Shown here in pieces: positions 53,672 through 61,952 of a DNA stretch of 64,000 nt. This DNA is from an uncultured bacterium (GTDB taxonomy: Bacteria > Atribacterota > Atribacteria > Atribacterales > Caldatribacteriaceae), in contig CALAIW010000010.1 of NCBI GenBank assembly GCA_937922705.1, forward strand, positions 1-64,000. Reading direction: 5' to 3'. Below the pieces are notes generated by a model that was not told where the DNA came from, did no database searches, and worked only from the letters and a program-made list of their open reading frames with translations. Position 1 is the stretch's first letter. Each line of letters opens with the position of its first letter. The position numbers and the translations under genes are program-made.

Positions 53672-54572
53672 GATTTCTCTCAAGGTTGAATTTCCTCAAT
53701 ATGTGCGCATAATCACGAGCGTAAATCACCTTGACTTTTACTTCTGGATACAGCTCTTTGAGTTTGCGAATCTTTCGATTTTTACGCCAGGTGAGTTTTT
53801 GCTTTTGCGTTGTAATCTCTACAAAAAGGTCAAAATCGGGGAGATAAAAGTCAGGGGTAAAAGCTTCAATCACGTTCCCTTCACTATCCCACTCAAGAGG
53901 AAATACTCGCGGTTCGTAGAGCCAGCGAATTCCATAGAAATCAAGAATCTTTGCAAACTCTTCCTCCGAAGGATGGGAGAAAGCCACGCTTTCCGGGAAG
54001 AAGGATTCCTGATGCCCCACAGATGGTACCCGAGTTCTCCGCATAGCCTCAAGAACAAGCTGACAGGATTCCTCCACATCGTAAAAGGCCGTATTGAGGA
54101 CAAAATGATAGTGAAGAGGGTTGCGCCAGTCAACCCCAAAGTAGCGAAGAAGAAATCGCTCTCGGTGTCTATCTTGCTCAGCAAGGATGCGAGACGCTGT
54201 AACCTCATCCTGGCGATATCGTTTCATAATACGGTGGACACGCAATGGAACCGGAGCCACGACAAGAAGATGAAAAGCCCTTGGACACTGCGCGAGGAGC
54301 CTTTGTCCTCCCCTCCCAAGAAGAACAAAAGCTCGCTTTTCAGCCAATTGTGCTAAAAGATTACCAACAGACTCTATCCATTTCTCGCGTTCTCTGTCCT
54401 CCTCGGGGGGCTCGGAAGGAAGAGAAAACTCCCGTAAGAGTTCCATCCACCTGCTCCGGTCAATGAGTTCGTACCCTAAGACCTTTGCAAGGCGGGATGC
54501 AACCTCATCTCCAAGACTCTCAATTTCTCGAGAGATAGTGATAACCGAAAAATTTCCCATTCCCCTATTCAC
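53664..54572 (-). CDS. Cytidylate-kinase-like protein fused to a PD-(D/E)XK-nuclease-like domain
   Basis: 302 residues. Residues 1-185 resemble the cytidylate-kinase-like family (ITISREIESLGDEVASRLA, LGYELIDRSRW, AFVLLGRGGQRLL, DRHRERFL); the usual glycine P-loop is degenerate (no GSGG). Residues ~205-302 look like a TnsA/Vsr-type PD-(D/E)XK fold: WLYEPRVF, TPDFYLPDFDLFVEIT (P240, D241, E252) then a lysine-rich helix KNRKIRKLKELYP. The catalytic ExK lysine is replaced by Thr254, so cutting activity is doubtful. Start is GTG 54572, sitting where transcription should begin (possibly leaderless), or ATG 54560. First gene before hpt and hisC. Confidence 0.7.
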   Translation of the reverse strand: MNRGMGNFSVITISREIESLGDEVASRLAKVLGYELIDRSRWMELLREFSLPSEPPEEDREREKWIESVGNLLAQLAEKRAFVLLGRGGQRLLAQCPRAFHLLVVAPVPLRVHRIMKRYRQDEVTASRILAEQDRHRERFLLRYFGVDWRNPLHYHFVLNTAFYDVEESCQLVLEAMRRTRVPSVGHQESFFPESVAFSHPSEEEFAKILDFYGIRWLYEPRVFPLEWDSEGNVIEAFTPDFYLPDFDLFVEITTQKQKLTWRKNRKIRKLKELYPEVKVKVIYARDYAHILRKFNLERNHD

Positions 54573-54580
54573 CGGCTTCT

Positions 54581-54588
54581 ATTATACT
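54581..54588. promoter_or_regulatory. Overlapping divergent -10 elements
   Basis: TATAAT on the minus strand (54581-54586) and TATACT on the plus strand (54583-54588) share most of their bases in the 50-base gap between the divergent genes. Neither has a convincing -35. Only one polymerase could occupy the site at a time. Confidence 0.45.
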
Positions 54589-54622
54589 ATCCTTGCCAAA
54601 GAAATTCAGGAGAGGTTTGGAA

Positions 54623-55801
54623 ATGAGGCGATTTGTGGTTTTCCTTCTCTTTTTGGGGATCGTTCTCCTCCTCCAAGAGACACGAGCCGAAGAGGTCTTT
54701 TTCCTTGATGCAACAGAAGGAAAAGCTTTTGCTCCTCTTGCGAATTTTCTTCAAGACACACTCCACTGCAACCTTCATTCTATATCCCTAAGCTCAGAAC
54801 GGAAGGAAGAGCTTATGAGAACTCTTGCCGGTCAAAGGGCATATCTTTTTGTCGGGTACAATCGGGAGGACTTCCTTTATTTTGAAGCTTGGGACCTTAA
54901 AGAGCAAAAGAAAGTTCTGGGAATGGTTCGTAGAACTGAAGACGCACCACTCCTCCTTGAAGGGCTCAAGCATCAGCTTCCGAGAATTCTTGGGAGAGGG
55001 AAAGAATGGAAGCTCTTTTTTGTGCGGCAGGAAGAAGGAAAATCATCCATTGTTCTTGCAGACGTTGAGGGAAAAAGGGAGACCCTTCTCCCCCCGCCTC
55101 CAGAGGGGAAGGTCGAAACCATAAGCATCGCTTCGGATGGGCAATTTCTCTTTGCAACCGTTTCCTCTGGCAATATGACGAGTATTTTCCGGATAGATCT
55201 TCTCTCGCGTACCTGGCAAAGACTAAGCCTTCCCGAATTTTCCGATTTCTCCCCGGTTTTCTTCCCATTTCGTAAGACAGTTCTTTTCCTGTCTGAACGT
55301 GAGGGTAAAAGAGGAATTTACGAAATGAATCTTGATGGCTCGAAACAGAGGTTACTCCTTGAGCGGGCAAACCCTATACAGGGAATCGGCGCTTCTCTAA
55401 CCTCAGCCTTTGTCTTTTCTGAATTCAGGGATGAACGATGGGTTCTTACTTTGTGGGATGCCCTGCGCAAGAAAGAACGAACCCTCAACTTCTCTGGCAA
55501 CGCTTTTTATCCTGCCTTTGGGAAGCAAGAGATCTTCTTTATCGGAGAAGAAGAAGGGAAATACGACGTGTATTCCGTGTCGCTTTTAGAAGGAACCACA
55601 ACGCAACTTACCTTTGACGGCCTTCCAAAGGCATACCTTGCAGTCTCCCCAGATGGCAAGCGGCTAGCGTTTTCTTCGGAAGTCGATGCCGGTAACTGGG
55701 ACATTGTTCTTCTCGACCTTGGCGAGAAGAAACCCAAACGTTTCACTGCGTCCTGGGCTAAGGAAACAAGCCCTGTTTTTTCTCCAACCCCTATGTATTA
55801 G
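54623..55801 (+). CDS. Exported TolB-like beta-propeller protein
   Basis: 392 residues. Signal peptide near 1-22 (RRFVVFLLFLGIVLLL then ETRAEE). From about residue 170 a series of WD40-like/PD40 blades: SIASDGQFLFATVSSG, LFLSEREGKRGIYEMNLDGS, IFFIGEEEGKYDVYSVSL and LAVSPDGKRLAFSSEVD. Such propellers act in the periplasm as binding scaffolds (TolB in the Tol-Pal system). A Tol operon is not visible here. ATG 54623 with GGAGAGG upstream is preferred over a TTG ten codons earlier. The exported thioredoxin-like gene follows after 11 bases. Confidence 0.8.
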   Translation: MRRFVVFLLFLGIVLLLQETRAEEVFFLDATEGKAFAPLANFLQDTLHCNLHSISLSSERKEELMRTLAGQRAYLFVGYNREDFLYFEAWDLKEQKKVLGMVRRTEDAPLLLEGLKHQLPRILGRGKEWKLFFVRQEEGKSSIVLADVEGKRETLLPPPPEGKVETISIASDGQFLFATVSSGNMTSIFRIDLLSRTWQRLSLPEFSDFSPVFFPFRKTVLFLSEREGKRGIYEMNLDGSKQRLLLERANPIQGIGASLTSAFVFSEFRDERWVLTLWDALRKKERTLNFSGNAFYPAFGKQEIFFIGEEEGKYDVYSVSLLEGTTTQLTFDGLPKAYLAVSPDGKRLAFSSEVDAGNWDIVLLDLGEKKPKRFTASWAKETSPVFSPTPMY

Positions 55802-55812
55802 GAGGAAGCTCT

Positions 55813-56337
55813 ATGACGAAATGGTATGCTCTCTGCATTATTTTTCTTTTCCTCTTCCTCCTCCTTTCCCCCGAGGTTATAGCATCGGTCCGAAAACTTC
55901 CTTCCTTCTATCTTTACACATTGCGGGGTGAGGAGATGTTGTTTCGCCCTGTGGCTTCATCGCTTCTCTTCTTCCTCGATCCAGGGTGCCTTTCGTGTCT
56001 TACAGACCTTCTCAATCTCCTTAAAGGTCTCGAGGGTTTGAAAGAAGCAATTTCGCTTTACGTTGTATGCCTCCGCTGTGATTTTCGAGATGCTCAAAAT
56101 CTTGAAGATTCCCTTGGTGGACGACATACTGTTTACCTTGCCCATCCAGAACTTCCTGCCCTTCTTGGGATCTGGAAAACTCCAGCGGTTTTCCTAGTGA
56201 ACAGGGAAGGAAGGGTTTTGTATCAGGAAAAAGGAACAATTTCTTGGGAAACCTTGTGGTCCTCTCTCCCTTCCAAGACAAGACAACGTTCCTCCAAGGA
56301 AAGACAAACTACATGTGCTCTGGAATCATGTTCGTGA
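55813..56337 (+). CDS. Exported thioredoxin-fold protein with CLSC motif
   Basis: 174 residues. N-terminal signal or anchor (WYALCIIFLFLFLLLSPEVIAS). The thioredoxin-like core has FFLDPGCLSCLTDL with a CxxC at about residues 59-62, and the cis-proline region WKTPAVFLVNREGRVLY. Likely a redox or disulfide-handling protein outside the cytoplasm. The tail is Cys- and Ser-containing and low in order. ATG with GGAGGAAG upstream. Lies between the beta-propeller and larB genes. Confidence 0.8.
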   Translation: MTKWYALCIIFLFLFLLLSPEVIASVRKLPSFYLYTLRGEEMLFRPVASSLLFFLDPGCLSCLTDLLNLLKGLEGLKEAISLYVVCLRCDFRDAQNLEDSLGGRHTVYLAHPELPALLGIWKTPAVFLVNREGRVLYQEKGTISWETLWSSLPSKTRQRSSKERQTTCALESCS

Positions 56338-56349
56338 GGAGGTTAACTT

Positions 56350-57120
56350 ATGGACATCGAGAAAATCCTTGAAGAACTCTGGGAAAGAAAAATCACGCCC
56401 CAGGAAGCGTACAAGGTTCTTAAAGGGCTTCCTTTCGAAGACCTAGGATTTGCCAAGATTGACCATCACAGAGGTCTTCGTAAAGGTTTCCCAGAGGTCG
56501 TGTACTGCCCAGGGAAAAATCGAGAGCATCTTTTGGCCATCCTTACAAAGCTTGCTGAACGCGTTCCGAACTTTGTGGCTACCCGTGCTGATCGTGAAAC
56601 TTTCGAGTTTCTCAAAGAGCACCTTCCTTTTCTCTCCTTTAACCCTGTTGCGCGACTCATCTTTGCTGAACGTGAACCCCGCCCCCGAGTAGGGAAGATA
56701 GTGGTAGTCACTGCGGGGACGGCGGATATTCCTGTTGCAGAGGAAGCAGCCTGCGTTGCTGAAATCGCGGGAAACTTTGTGGAACGCCTCTTTGACGTTG
56801 GGGTCGCCGGTATTCACCGACTTTTCGCCCATCTTTCCCTCTTTGAGGATGCAAATGTTGCGGTGGTTGTAGCCGGCATGGAAGGTGCACTTCCAAGTGT
56901 CCTTGCTGGTCTTGTAGGAATCCCGGTGATTGCTGTGCCTACAAGTGTTGGGTATGGAGCGCATTTTTCTGGACTTGCTCCGCTTCTGGCGATGCTCGCA
57001 AGCTGCGTCCCTGGTATGGCAGTCGTGAACATCGATAATGGATTTGGTGCGGGTTTCTTCGCTCACCTTATAAACCAGCTTGCCGAGAGGGGGAAGAGCA
57101 GTGCGAGTACTGTACCTTGA
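56350..57120 (+). CDS. larB: Nickel-pincer cofactor biosynthesis carboxylase/hydrolase LarB
   Basis: 256 residues. LarB carboxylates nicotinate adenine dinucleotide and hydrolyses it, first step to the nickel-pincer nucleotide of lactate racemase. AIR-carboxylase-like motifs: TAGTADIPVAEEAA, DVGVAGIHRLF, VVAGMEGALPSVLAGLVGIPVIAVPTS is seen in outline (residues ~175-200), and NIDNGFGAG. ATG with GAGGAGG upstream. Overlaps larC by 20 bases. Confidence 0.95.
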   Translation: MDIEKILEELWERKITPQEAYKVLKGLPFEDLGFAKIDHHRGLRKGFPEVVYCPGKNREHLLAILTKLAERVPNFVATRADRETFEFLKEHLPFLSFNPVARLIFAEREPRPRVGKIVVVTAGTADIPVAEEAACVAEIAGNFVERLFDVGVAGIHRLFAHLSLFEDANVAVVVAGMEGALPSVLAGLVGIPVIAVPTSVGYGAHFSGLAPLLAMLASCVPGMAVVNIDNGFGAGFFAHLINQLAERGKSSASTVP

Positions 57121-58258
57121 TTGCTTCTCAGGAGTAAGTGGTGACATGTTTCTGAGCGCTCTTCTCGATTTAGAGGTTATAGAGATAGATACTTTTGTAA
57201 CCCAGCTCAAAAAATTTCTTTCCTTGCCCTTTGATGTTACCATTCGCCAAGTAAACAAAAAGGGTATCAGTGCTACCCAAACCTCCATTACGGAACCCTA
57301 CCCACCCCATGTCCGAAATGGAAAGGAAATGCTTGATCTTCTTAAGAAGAGCTCGCTTCCAGAGAGTTTGCAAAACACAGCACAGAAGATTCTTTGGGCT
57401 ATTATGGAGGCCGAAGGAAAGGTTCATGGTTGCCATCCTGAAGAAGTTCGCTTCCACGAAATTGGAAGTGTGGACACACTTGTAGATATTGTAGGTGTTC
57501 TGTATGCTCTTGAGCTCTTGGGGGTTAAGAAAGTGTATTCGTCTCCAGTTCCAACAGGCAGAGGATTTGTACACACCGACCATGGTCTCTTTCCCGTTCC
57601 TGCGCCAGCAACTTTGGAACTTCTCCGAGGTGTTCCCACTTACACCGGACTTGAAGAAGGTGAACTCACCACACCAACTGGTGCAGCTCTTGTTGCCCAT
57701 CTTGCCAAATCCTTTGGTCTCTGCCCACCTATTGTAGTCCAAAAGATTGGATATGGAGCAGGGTCGCGGGACCTTAGTATACCTAACGTCCTCCGAGTCG
57801 TATTGGGGGAACAAGAAGAGAGGGTCAATCAGGAGCAAAACGTACTTCTTGAGACGAATATAGATGATATGTCTCCTCAGGTTGTCGAGTACCTCACTGA
57901 GCGGCTTTTTGAAGCAGGTGCCCTAGATGTTTTTGTGACCCCCATTTATATGAAAAAACAGCGTCCAGCCTTTACTCTTTCTGTTCTCGCTCCGTTATCT
58001 CGTGCTTCTTCTTTACGCACAATCATCTTCGAAGAGACAACAACTCTTGGCATCCGGGAGTATGAAGTGGTAAAATGGACGCTTCCCCGCGAGGAGGTTG
58101 CCATTTCCACCCCCTGGGGAACTATTCAAGGAAAGAAGGTTCACAAAGGTGGGAAGACTTTCATACTCCCCGAATATGAGGAGTGCAAAAAGATAGCCCG
58201 GAAAACAGGAATTCCTCTCCAGGAAGTCCTGGAAAGGATCAAGAAGGTCAAATCTTAG
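57101..58258 (+). CDS. larC: Nickel-pincer cofactor biosynthesis cyclometallase LarC
   Basis: 385 residues from GTG 57101 (AGGGGG eight bases upstream). LarC inserts nickel into the pincer nucleotide in a CTP-dependent step. Blocks: YLDCFSGVSGDMFLSALLDL, HEIGSVDTLVDIVG, TTPTGAALVAHLA, LLETNIDDMSPQVVEYL and LGIREYEVVKW. It is one continuous frame, unlike the frameshift-joined larC1/larC2 of Lactobacillus. LarE (sulfur donor) and a LarA racemase are not in the window. Overlaps the end of the convergent small gene by four bases. Confidence 0.95.
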   Translation: MRVLYLDCFSGVSGDMFLSALLDLEVIEIDTFVTQLKKFLSLPFDVTIRQVNKKGISATQTSITEPYPPHVRNGKEMLDLLKKSSLPESLQNTAQKILWAIMEAEGKVHGCHPEEVRFHEIGSVDTLVDIVGVLYALELLGVKKVYSSPVPTGRGFVHTDHGLFPVPAPATLELLRGVPTYTGLEEGELTTPTGAALVAHLAKSFGLCPPIVVQKIGYGAGSRDLSIPNVLRVVLGEQEERVNQEQNVLLETNIDDMSPQVVEYLTERLFEAGALDVFVTPIYMKKQRPAFTLSVLAPLSRASSLRTIIFEETTTLGIREYEVVKWTLPREEVAISTPWGTIQGKKVHKGGKTFILPEYEECKKIARKTGIPLQEVLERIKKVKS

Positions 58259-58458
58259 CTTTCACAAGTTCCACCACAAGCCTTCCCACACTTCAAGCAC
58301 ACAAGCTCTGCAAGGTACACTTTTTCTTCTTCCTTCGTAAGGTACCGGTGGCGAATCCTTTTGTCAAGAATCCACGGCCATCGGGAAATTCTCTCGGCAA
58401 AGGGAGTATCATATACCTTTTGCATACCTCTATCACGATATTCCCCACGAACCTCCAT
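58255..58458 (-). CDS. Small Cys-rich protein of unknown function
   Basis: 67 residues from ATG 58458 with GGGAGG at good spacing, 12 bases after the livF stop. No family recognised. The end CLKCGKACGGTC places four cysteines (54, 57, 61, 65) that could bind zinc or an Fe-S cluster. The middle has WPWILDKRIRHRYLTKEEEKVY. Good ribosome-binding site and tight spacing support a real gene. Function unknown. Confidence 0.6.
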   Translation of the reverse strand: MEVRGEYRDRGMQKVYDTPFAERISRWPWILDKRIRHRYLTKEEEKVYLAELVCLKCGKACGGTCES

Positions 58459-58470
58459 ACCTCTACCTCC

Positions 58471-59190
58471 CTACTCTTCTCCAAGATACGCCTTGCGTAC
58501 CCGTTCGTCCTCAAGAAGCTTCTTCCCTTCCCCCTCAAGCACAATACGACCGGTCTCAAGAACATAAGCGTAATGGGCAATTTCCAAAGCTGCTTTGGCA
58601 TTTTGCTCAATAAGGAGAATAGTAACCCCGTTCTCACAAAGTTCCCGAATGATGTCAAAAATCTCCCGGACAAGGAGGGGCGCAAGACCAAGGGACGGTT
58701 CATCCATCATGAGAAGCCTTGGTCGTGACATTAGGGCTCTTGCCACAGCAAGCATCTGTTGTTCTCCTCCGCTCAGCGTCCCCCCTTTTTGCCAGGTCCG
58801 TTCCTTAAGACGAGGAAAGAGCGTAAAAACCCAGTCTAAGTCCCTTTTAAGCCCCTGGGAGTCTCGGCGGGTGTACGCTCCAAGAAGAAGATTCTCCATG
58901 ACGGTAAGATTGGGAAAAATCCGTCGTCCTTCAGGAACCATAGCAATTCCCATCTCTACAATACGGTGTGGGAGTTCCTCGGTAATATCCTTTCCCTCAA
59001 AGGAAATTCTCCCTCTTTTTGCCCGTACAAGACCAGAAATGGTTCGCAAAGTTGTGCTTTTCCCTGCACCGTTTGCTCCTATAAGTGCCACTATCGTCCC
59101 CTGGGGCACAGAAAGACTCACACCTTTTAAAGCATGAATACCCCCGTAGAAAACATGGAGATCCTCAACCTGAAGAACAGTGTCTTTCAT
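58471..59190 (-). CDS. livF: Branched-chain amino acid ABC transporter ATP-binding protein LivF
   Basis: 239 residues. Walker A GANGAGKSTT, signature LSGGEQQMLAVARALMSRPRLLMMDEP with Walker B, and H-loop region LIEQNAKAALEIAHYAYVLETG. LivF-type sequence and length. One of two ATPases energising the permeases. ATGA overlap with livG. Confidence 0.95.
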   Translation of the reverse strand: MKDTVLQVEDLHVFYGGIHALKGVSLSVPQGTIVALIGANGAGKSTTLRTISGLVRAKRGRISFEGKDITEELPHRIVEMGIAMVPEGRRIFPNLTVMENLLLGAYTRRDSQGLKRDLDWVFTLFPRLKERTWQKGGTLSGGEQQMLAVARALMSRPRLLMMDEPSLGLAPLLVREIFDIIRELCENGVTILLIEQNAKAALEIAHYAYVLETGRIVLEGEGKKLLEDERVRKAYLGEE

Positions 59191-59966
59191 GCACTCTGAG
59201 CCCCCAGATACGCTTCAATGACCCGTGGATCTTTCTGGATTTCCTCTGGCGTTCCCTCAGCAATTTTCAAACCAAAATCCATAACAGCCACCCGCTCACA
59301 GATTCCCATAACTACCCGCATATCATGTTCAATAAGGAGAATGGTTACGTTAAAGTCCTTACGAATGCGCTGGATAAAGTGCATAAGTTCGAGGGTTTCC
59401 TGAGGGTTCATTCCCGCTGCTGGTTCATCAAGAAGGAGGAGTTTTGGTTTTGTAGCCAATGCCCGAGCTATCTCAAGACGCCGCTGCTCTCCGTAAGGGA
59501 GGGCCCGAGCTTCTTCATGAGCCATATCAAGGAGACCCACCGCTTCAAGGAGTCTATAAGCTTCCTTTTTAAGTTTCTCCTCAGTACGCCAGGTCGAGGG
59601 AAGAGAGAACATTGCAGCCAAAAACGAATGAGGAAAACGAACGTGGAATGAGACCAAAACATTTTCAAGAACTGTCAAGTGTCCGAAGAGTCTAATATTC
59701 TGAAAAGTTCGAGCAATGCCCAAAGCAGTAATACGATCAGGAGAAAGCCCGGTTATGTTCCTCCCGTAAAAGAAAACCTGGCCGCGGTTTGGAAGGTACT
59801 GACCACTTATAACATTAAAAACTGTAGTTTTGCCTGCCCCATTTGGTCCAATAAGACCAACAAGGTCTCCTTCCCAAAGAGTCAGAGAAAAATCGTTAAC
59901 CGCTAAAAGCCCACCAAAGGCTACCGTTACCCGATCAATACGGAGGGCTTCTCTTCGCTCATGCAT
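59187..59966 (-). CDS. livG: Branched-chain amino acid ABC transporter ATP-binding protein LivG
   Basis: 259 residues from ATG 59966 (GGAGGAAGG upstream), overlapping livM by eight bases. Walker A GPNGAGKTTVFNVISG, degenerate signature LPYGEQRRLEIARALA, Walker B LLLLDEPAAGMNPQE, and LLIEHDMRVVMGICERVAVMDFG. These are LivG hallmarks. Confidence 0.95.
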   Translation of the reverse strand: MHERREALRIDRVTVAFGGLLAVNDFSLTLWEGDLVGLIGPNGAGKTTVFNVISGQYLPNRGQVFFYGRNITGLSPDRITALGIARTFQNIRLFGHLTVLENVLVSFHVRFPHSFLAAMFSLPSTWRTEEKLKKEAYRLLEAVGLLDMAHEEARALPYGEQRRLEIARALATKPKLLLLDEPAAGMNPQETLELMHFIQRIRKDFNVTILLIEHDMRVVMGICERVAVMDFGLKIAEGTPEEIQKDPRVIEAYLGAQSA

Positions 59967-61005
59967 GAACCTTCCTCCTTTTCCGAAAAAGAAGAAAAAC
60001 ACTCTCAAAGGAAAGCTCTCTTTGTCCAAAAAGCCCCCGACGATAGAAAATCATAAGAATCACAAGAATTACCGAAAAAACTACCATACGCATACCTGGA
60101 ATCCCAGGGAAAGTCCAAGAACCAATAGTATGGGGAGCTTCGACCTCCCGAAGGAGTTCCTGAAGAAAGGCAAAGAGAATCGCAGTAACCGTAGACCCAG
60201 TAATGCTTCCAAGCCCTCCAAGGACAATGATGATGAGAAGATTAAAAGTCATGCTAAAGGTAAAAAGCGTTGGCGACACAGTACTGATAAGAGTGACAAA
60301 GAGTCCTCCTGCCACTCCAGCAAAAAACCCACTGAGCGCAAAGGCAAGGAGCTTATGACGGAAAAGGTTCACTCCCATGGCTTCAGCAGCGATTTCATCC
60401 TCGCGAATCGCCTTTAGTGCTCGTCCGAAGCTTGAATTTACCAGGTTTTTAATGACAAAAACCGTCCAGAAGGCCCAGTTTGCTGTCCACCAGAGATTCG
60501 TATACTCAGGAATCCCCTTGATTCCGAGAGCACCATTCGTTATCGGTATGAGGTTATTGGCAAGAACAATCACGATTTCTCCAAATCCAAAAGTGGCGAT
60601 AGCAAGGTAGTCTCCTCGAAGGCGAAGGGTCGGAATTCCAATAAGAAAGGCAAAAAGCGCAGCAAAAAGCCCACCAAGAAAGAGCGCCACAATAAAAAGT
60701 GAGGGAGGAAAGGAGAAGGAGTTCAAAGGCCAGATAAGAGGTTGAAGAAAGTACACTTCCTCCTTCTGAGCCAGTGGAAGCATAAGAAGCGCCACAGTGT
60801 ATCCTCCAATAGCCATAAAAGCATTAGGACCCAAGGAAAATTGGCCCGTGACACCATTGATGAGATTGTATGCTACCGCAGCAACAACATAAATACAAGC
60901 GGTGTTTAGGATTCGGATGAGATACGCATTCAGGTATTTCTGTGCTCCAAAAACACCAATCATAAGAAGCACGAAAAGCATTAGGGTCAATATCGTGTTT
61001 TTCAT
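59959..61005 (-). CDS. livM: Branched-chain amino acid ABC transporter permease LivM
   Basis: 348 residues, about eight to ten membrane segments. Family motifs include NLINGVTGQFSLGPNAFMAIGGY, PTLRLRGDYLAIATFGFGEI and SFGRALKAIREDEIAAEAMGVN (the ATPase coupling loop). Three bases from livH. Confidence 0.94.
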   Translation of the reverse strand: MKNTILTLMLFVLLMIGVFGAQKYLNAYLIRILNTACIYVVAAVAYNLINGVTGQFSLGPNAFMAIGGYTVALLMLPLAQKEEVYFLQPLIWPLNSFSFPPSLFIVALFLGGLFAALFAFLIGIPTLRLRGDYLAIATFGFGEIVIVLANNLIPITNGALGIKGIPEYTNLWWTANWAFWTVFVIKNLVNSSFGRALKAIREDEIAAEAMGVNLFRHKLLAFALSGFFAGVAGGLFVTLISTVSPTLFTFSMTFNLLIIIVLGGLGSITGSTVTAILFAFLQELLREVEAPHTIGSWTFPGIPGMRMVVFSVILVILMIFYRRGLFGQRELSFESVFLLFRKRRKVHA

Positions 61006-61008
61006 GGC

Positions 61009-61902
61009 TTATACCTTTTCCCTGGCCACTTCACCCATAAGACCGCCAGGTCTTACAAGAAGAAAGATTATAAGGATTGCAAAAACAAAAGCATCGCGAT
61101 ACCCAGTAAGTCCTGGAAAGAAAGCTACAATGAGAATTTCCGCAAGGCCGATGATAAACCCTCCAAGCATGGCGCCCACAACATTCCCAATACCCCCCAC
61201 AACCGCAGCGGTAAAGGCTTTCCAGCCAGGGAAAATACCCATAAGAGGGTTAATCTGAGGGTACTTACACGCCCAGAGAATTCCACCAATCCCTGCGAGA
61301 GCCGACCCCAAAGCGAATGTATAGAGGATGACTCGGTCCACATCAACTCCCATGAGCCGTGTTGTCTCCATGTCACGGGAAACAGCTCGCATCGCCATGC
61401 CAACCTTTGTACGGTATACAATGTAGAAAAGGGCAAGAAGAATGACGATACTAATAATGGGAACCCAAAACGTTACCCCTTGGATTCGGGCCCCAAGAAG
61501 AATATAAACATTTTTCATAAGCTCCGGACGGGGGAAACCCTTTGGACGAGCTCCAACAGTTACAAGACCAAGGTTTTCAATGAAAAAGGACACACCCACT
61601 GCGGTAATAAGCGCTGAGATTCGAGGGGCGTTCCGGAGGGGTCGGTATGCCACTCGCTCAATGCTCATTCCCACAAAAGCACACAAAATCACACCAATAA
61701 GAACCGAAAGCCACCAGGGGAGAAGAAAAACAGCAATCATGAAAAAGGCAAAGTATGTTCCGAGCATAAAGACATCACTGTGAGCAAAGTTGATAAGCCC
61801 CAGAATGCCATAGACAAGGGTGTACCCAATAGCAAGCAAGGCGTACAAACTCCCCACAGACACACCATTCATAAGTTGCTGGAAAAAAGTGGTCCAAGTC
61901 AT
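61009..61902 (-). CDS. livH: Branched-chain amino acid ABC transporter permease LivH
   Basis: 297 residues, mostly membrane segments. LivH motifs: NGVSVGSLYALLAIGYTLVYG, GLINFAHSDVFMLGTY, MAMRAVSRDMETTRLMGVDVD (coupling loop) and NPLMGIFPGWKAFTAAVVGG. ATG 61902, ribosome-binding site weak. A hairpin between livK and this gene probably lowers its expression relative to the binding protein. Confidence 0.94.
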   Translation of the reverse strand: MTWTTFFQQLMNGVSVGSLYALLAIGYTLVYGILGLINFAHSDVFMLGTYFAFFMIAVFLLPWWLSVLIGVILCAFVGMSIERVAYRPLRNAPRISALITAVGVSFFIENLGLVTVGARPKGFPRPELMKNVYILLGARIQGVTFWVPIISIVILLALFYIVYRTKVGMAMRAVSRDMETTRLMGVDVDRVILYTFALGSALAGIGGILWACKYPQINPLMGIFPGWKAFTAAVVGGIGNVVGAMLGGFIIGLAEILIVAFFPGLTGYRDAFVFAILIIFLLVRPGGLMGEVAREKV

Positions 61903-61918
61903 AACTCAAAGTGAAAAG

Positions 61919-61947
61919 GAAGAGGCCAGGCCAGTCCTGGCCTCTTC
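61919..61947 (-). terminator. Hairpin between livK and livH
   Basis: A 12-bp perfect stem (61919-61930 with 61936-61947) and 5-base loop, followed on the minus strand by CCTTTTCACTTT. It fits a leaky terminator or mRNA-stabilising structure that lets the binding protein be made in excess. Confidence 0.65.
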
Positions 61948-61952
61948 AGGTC

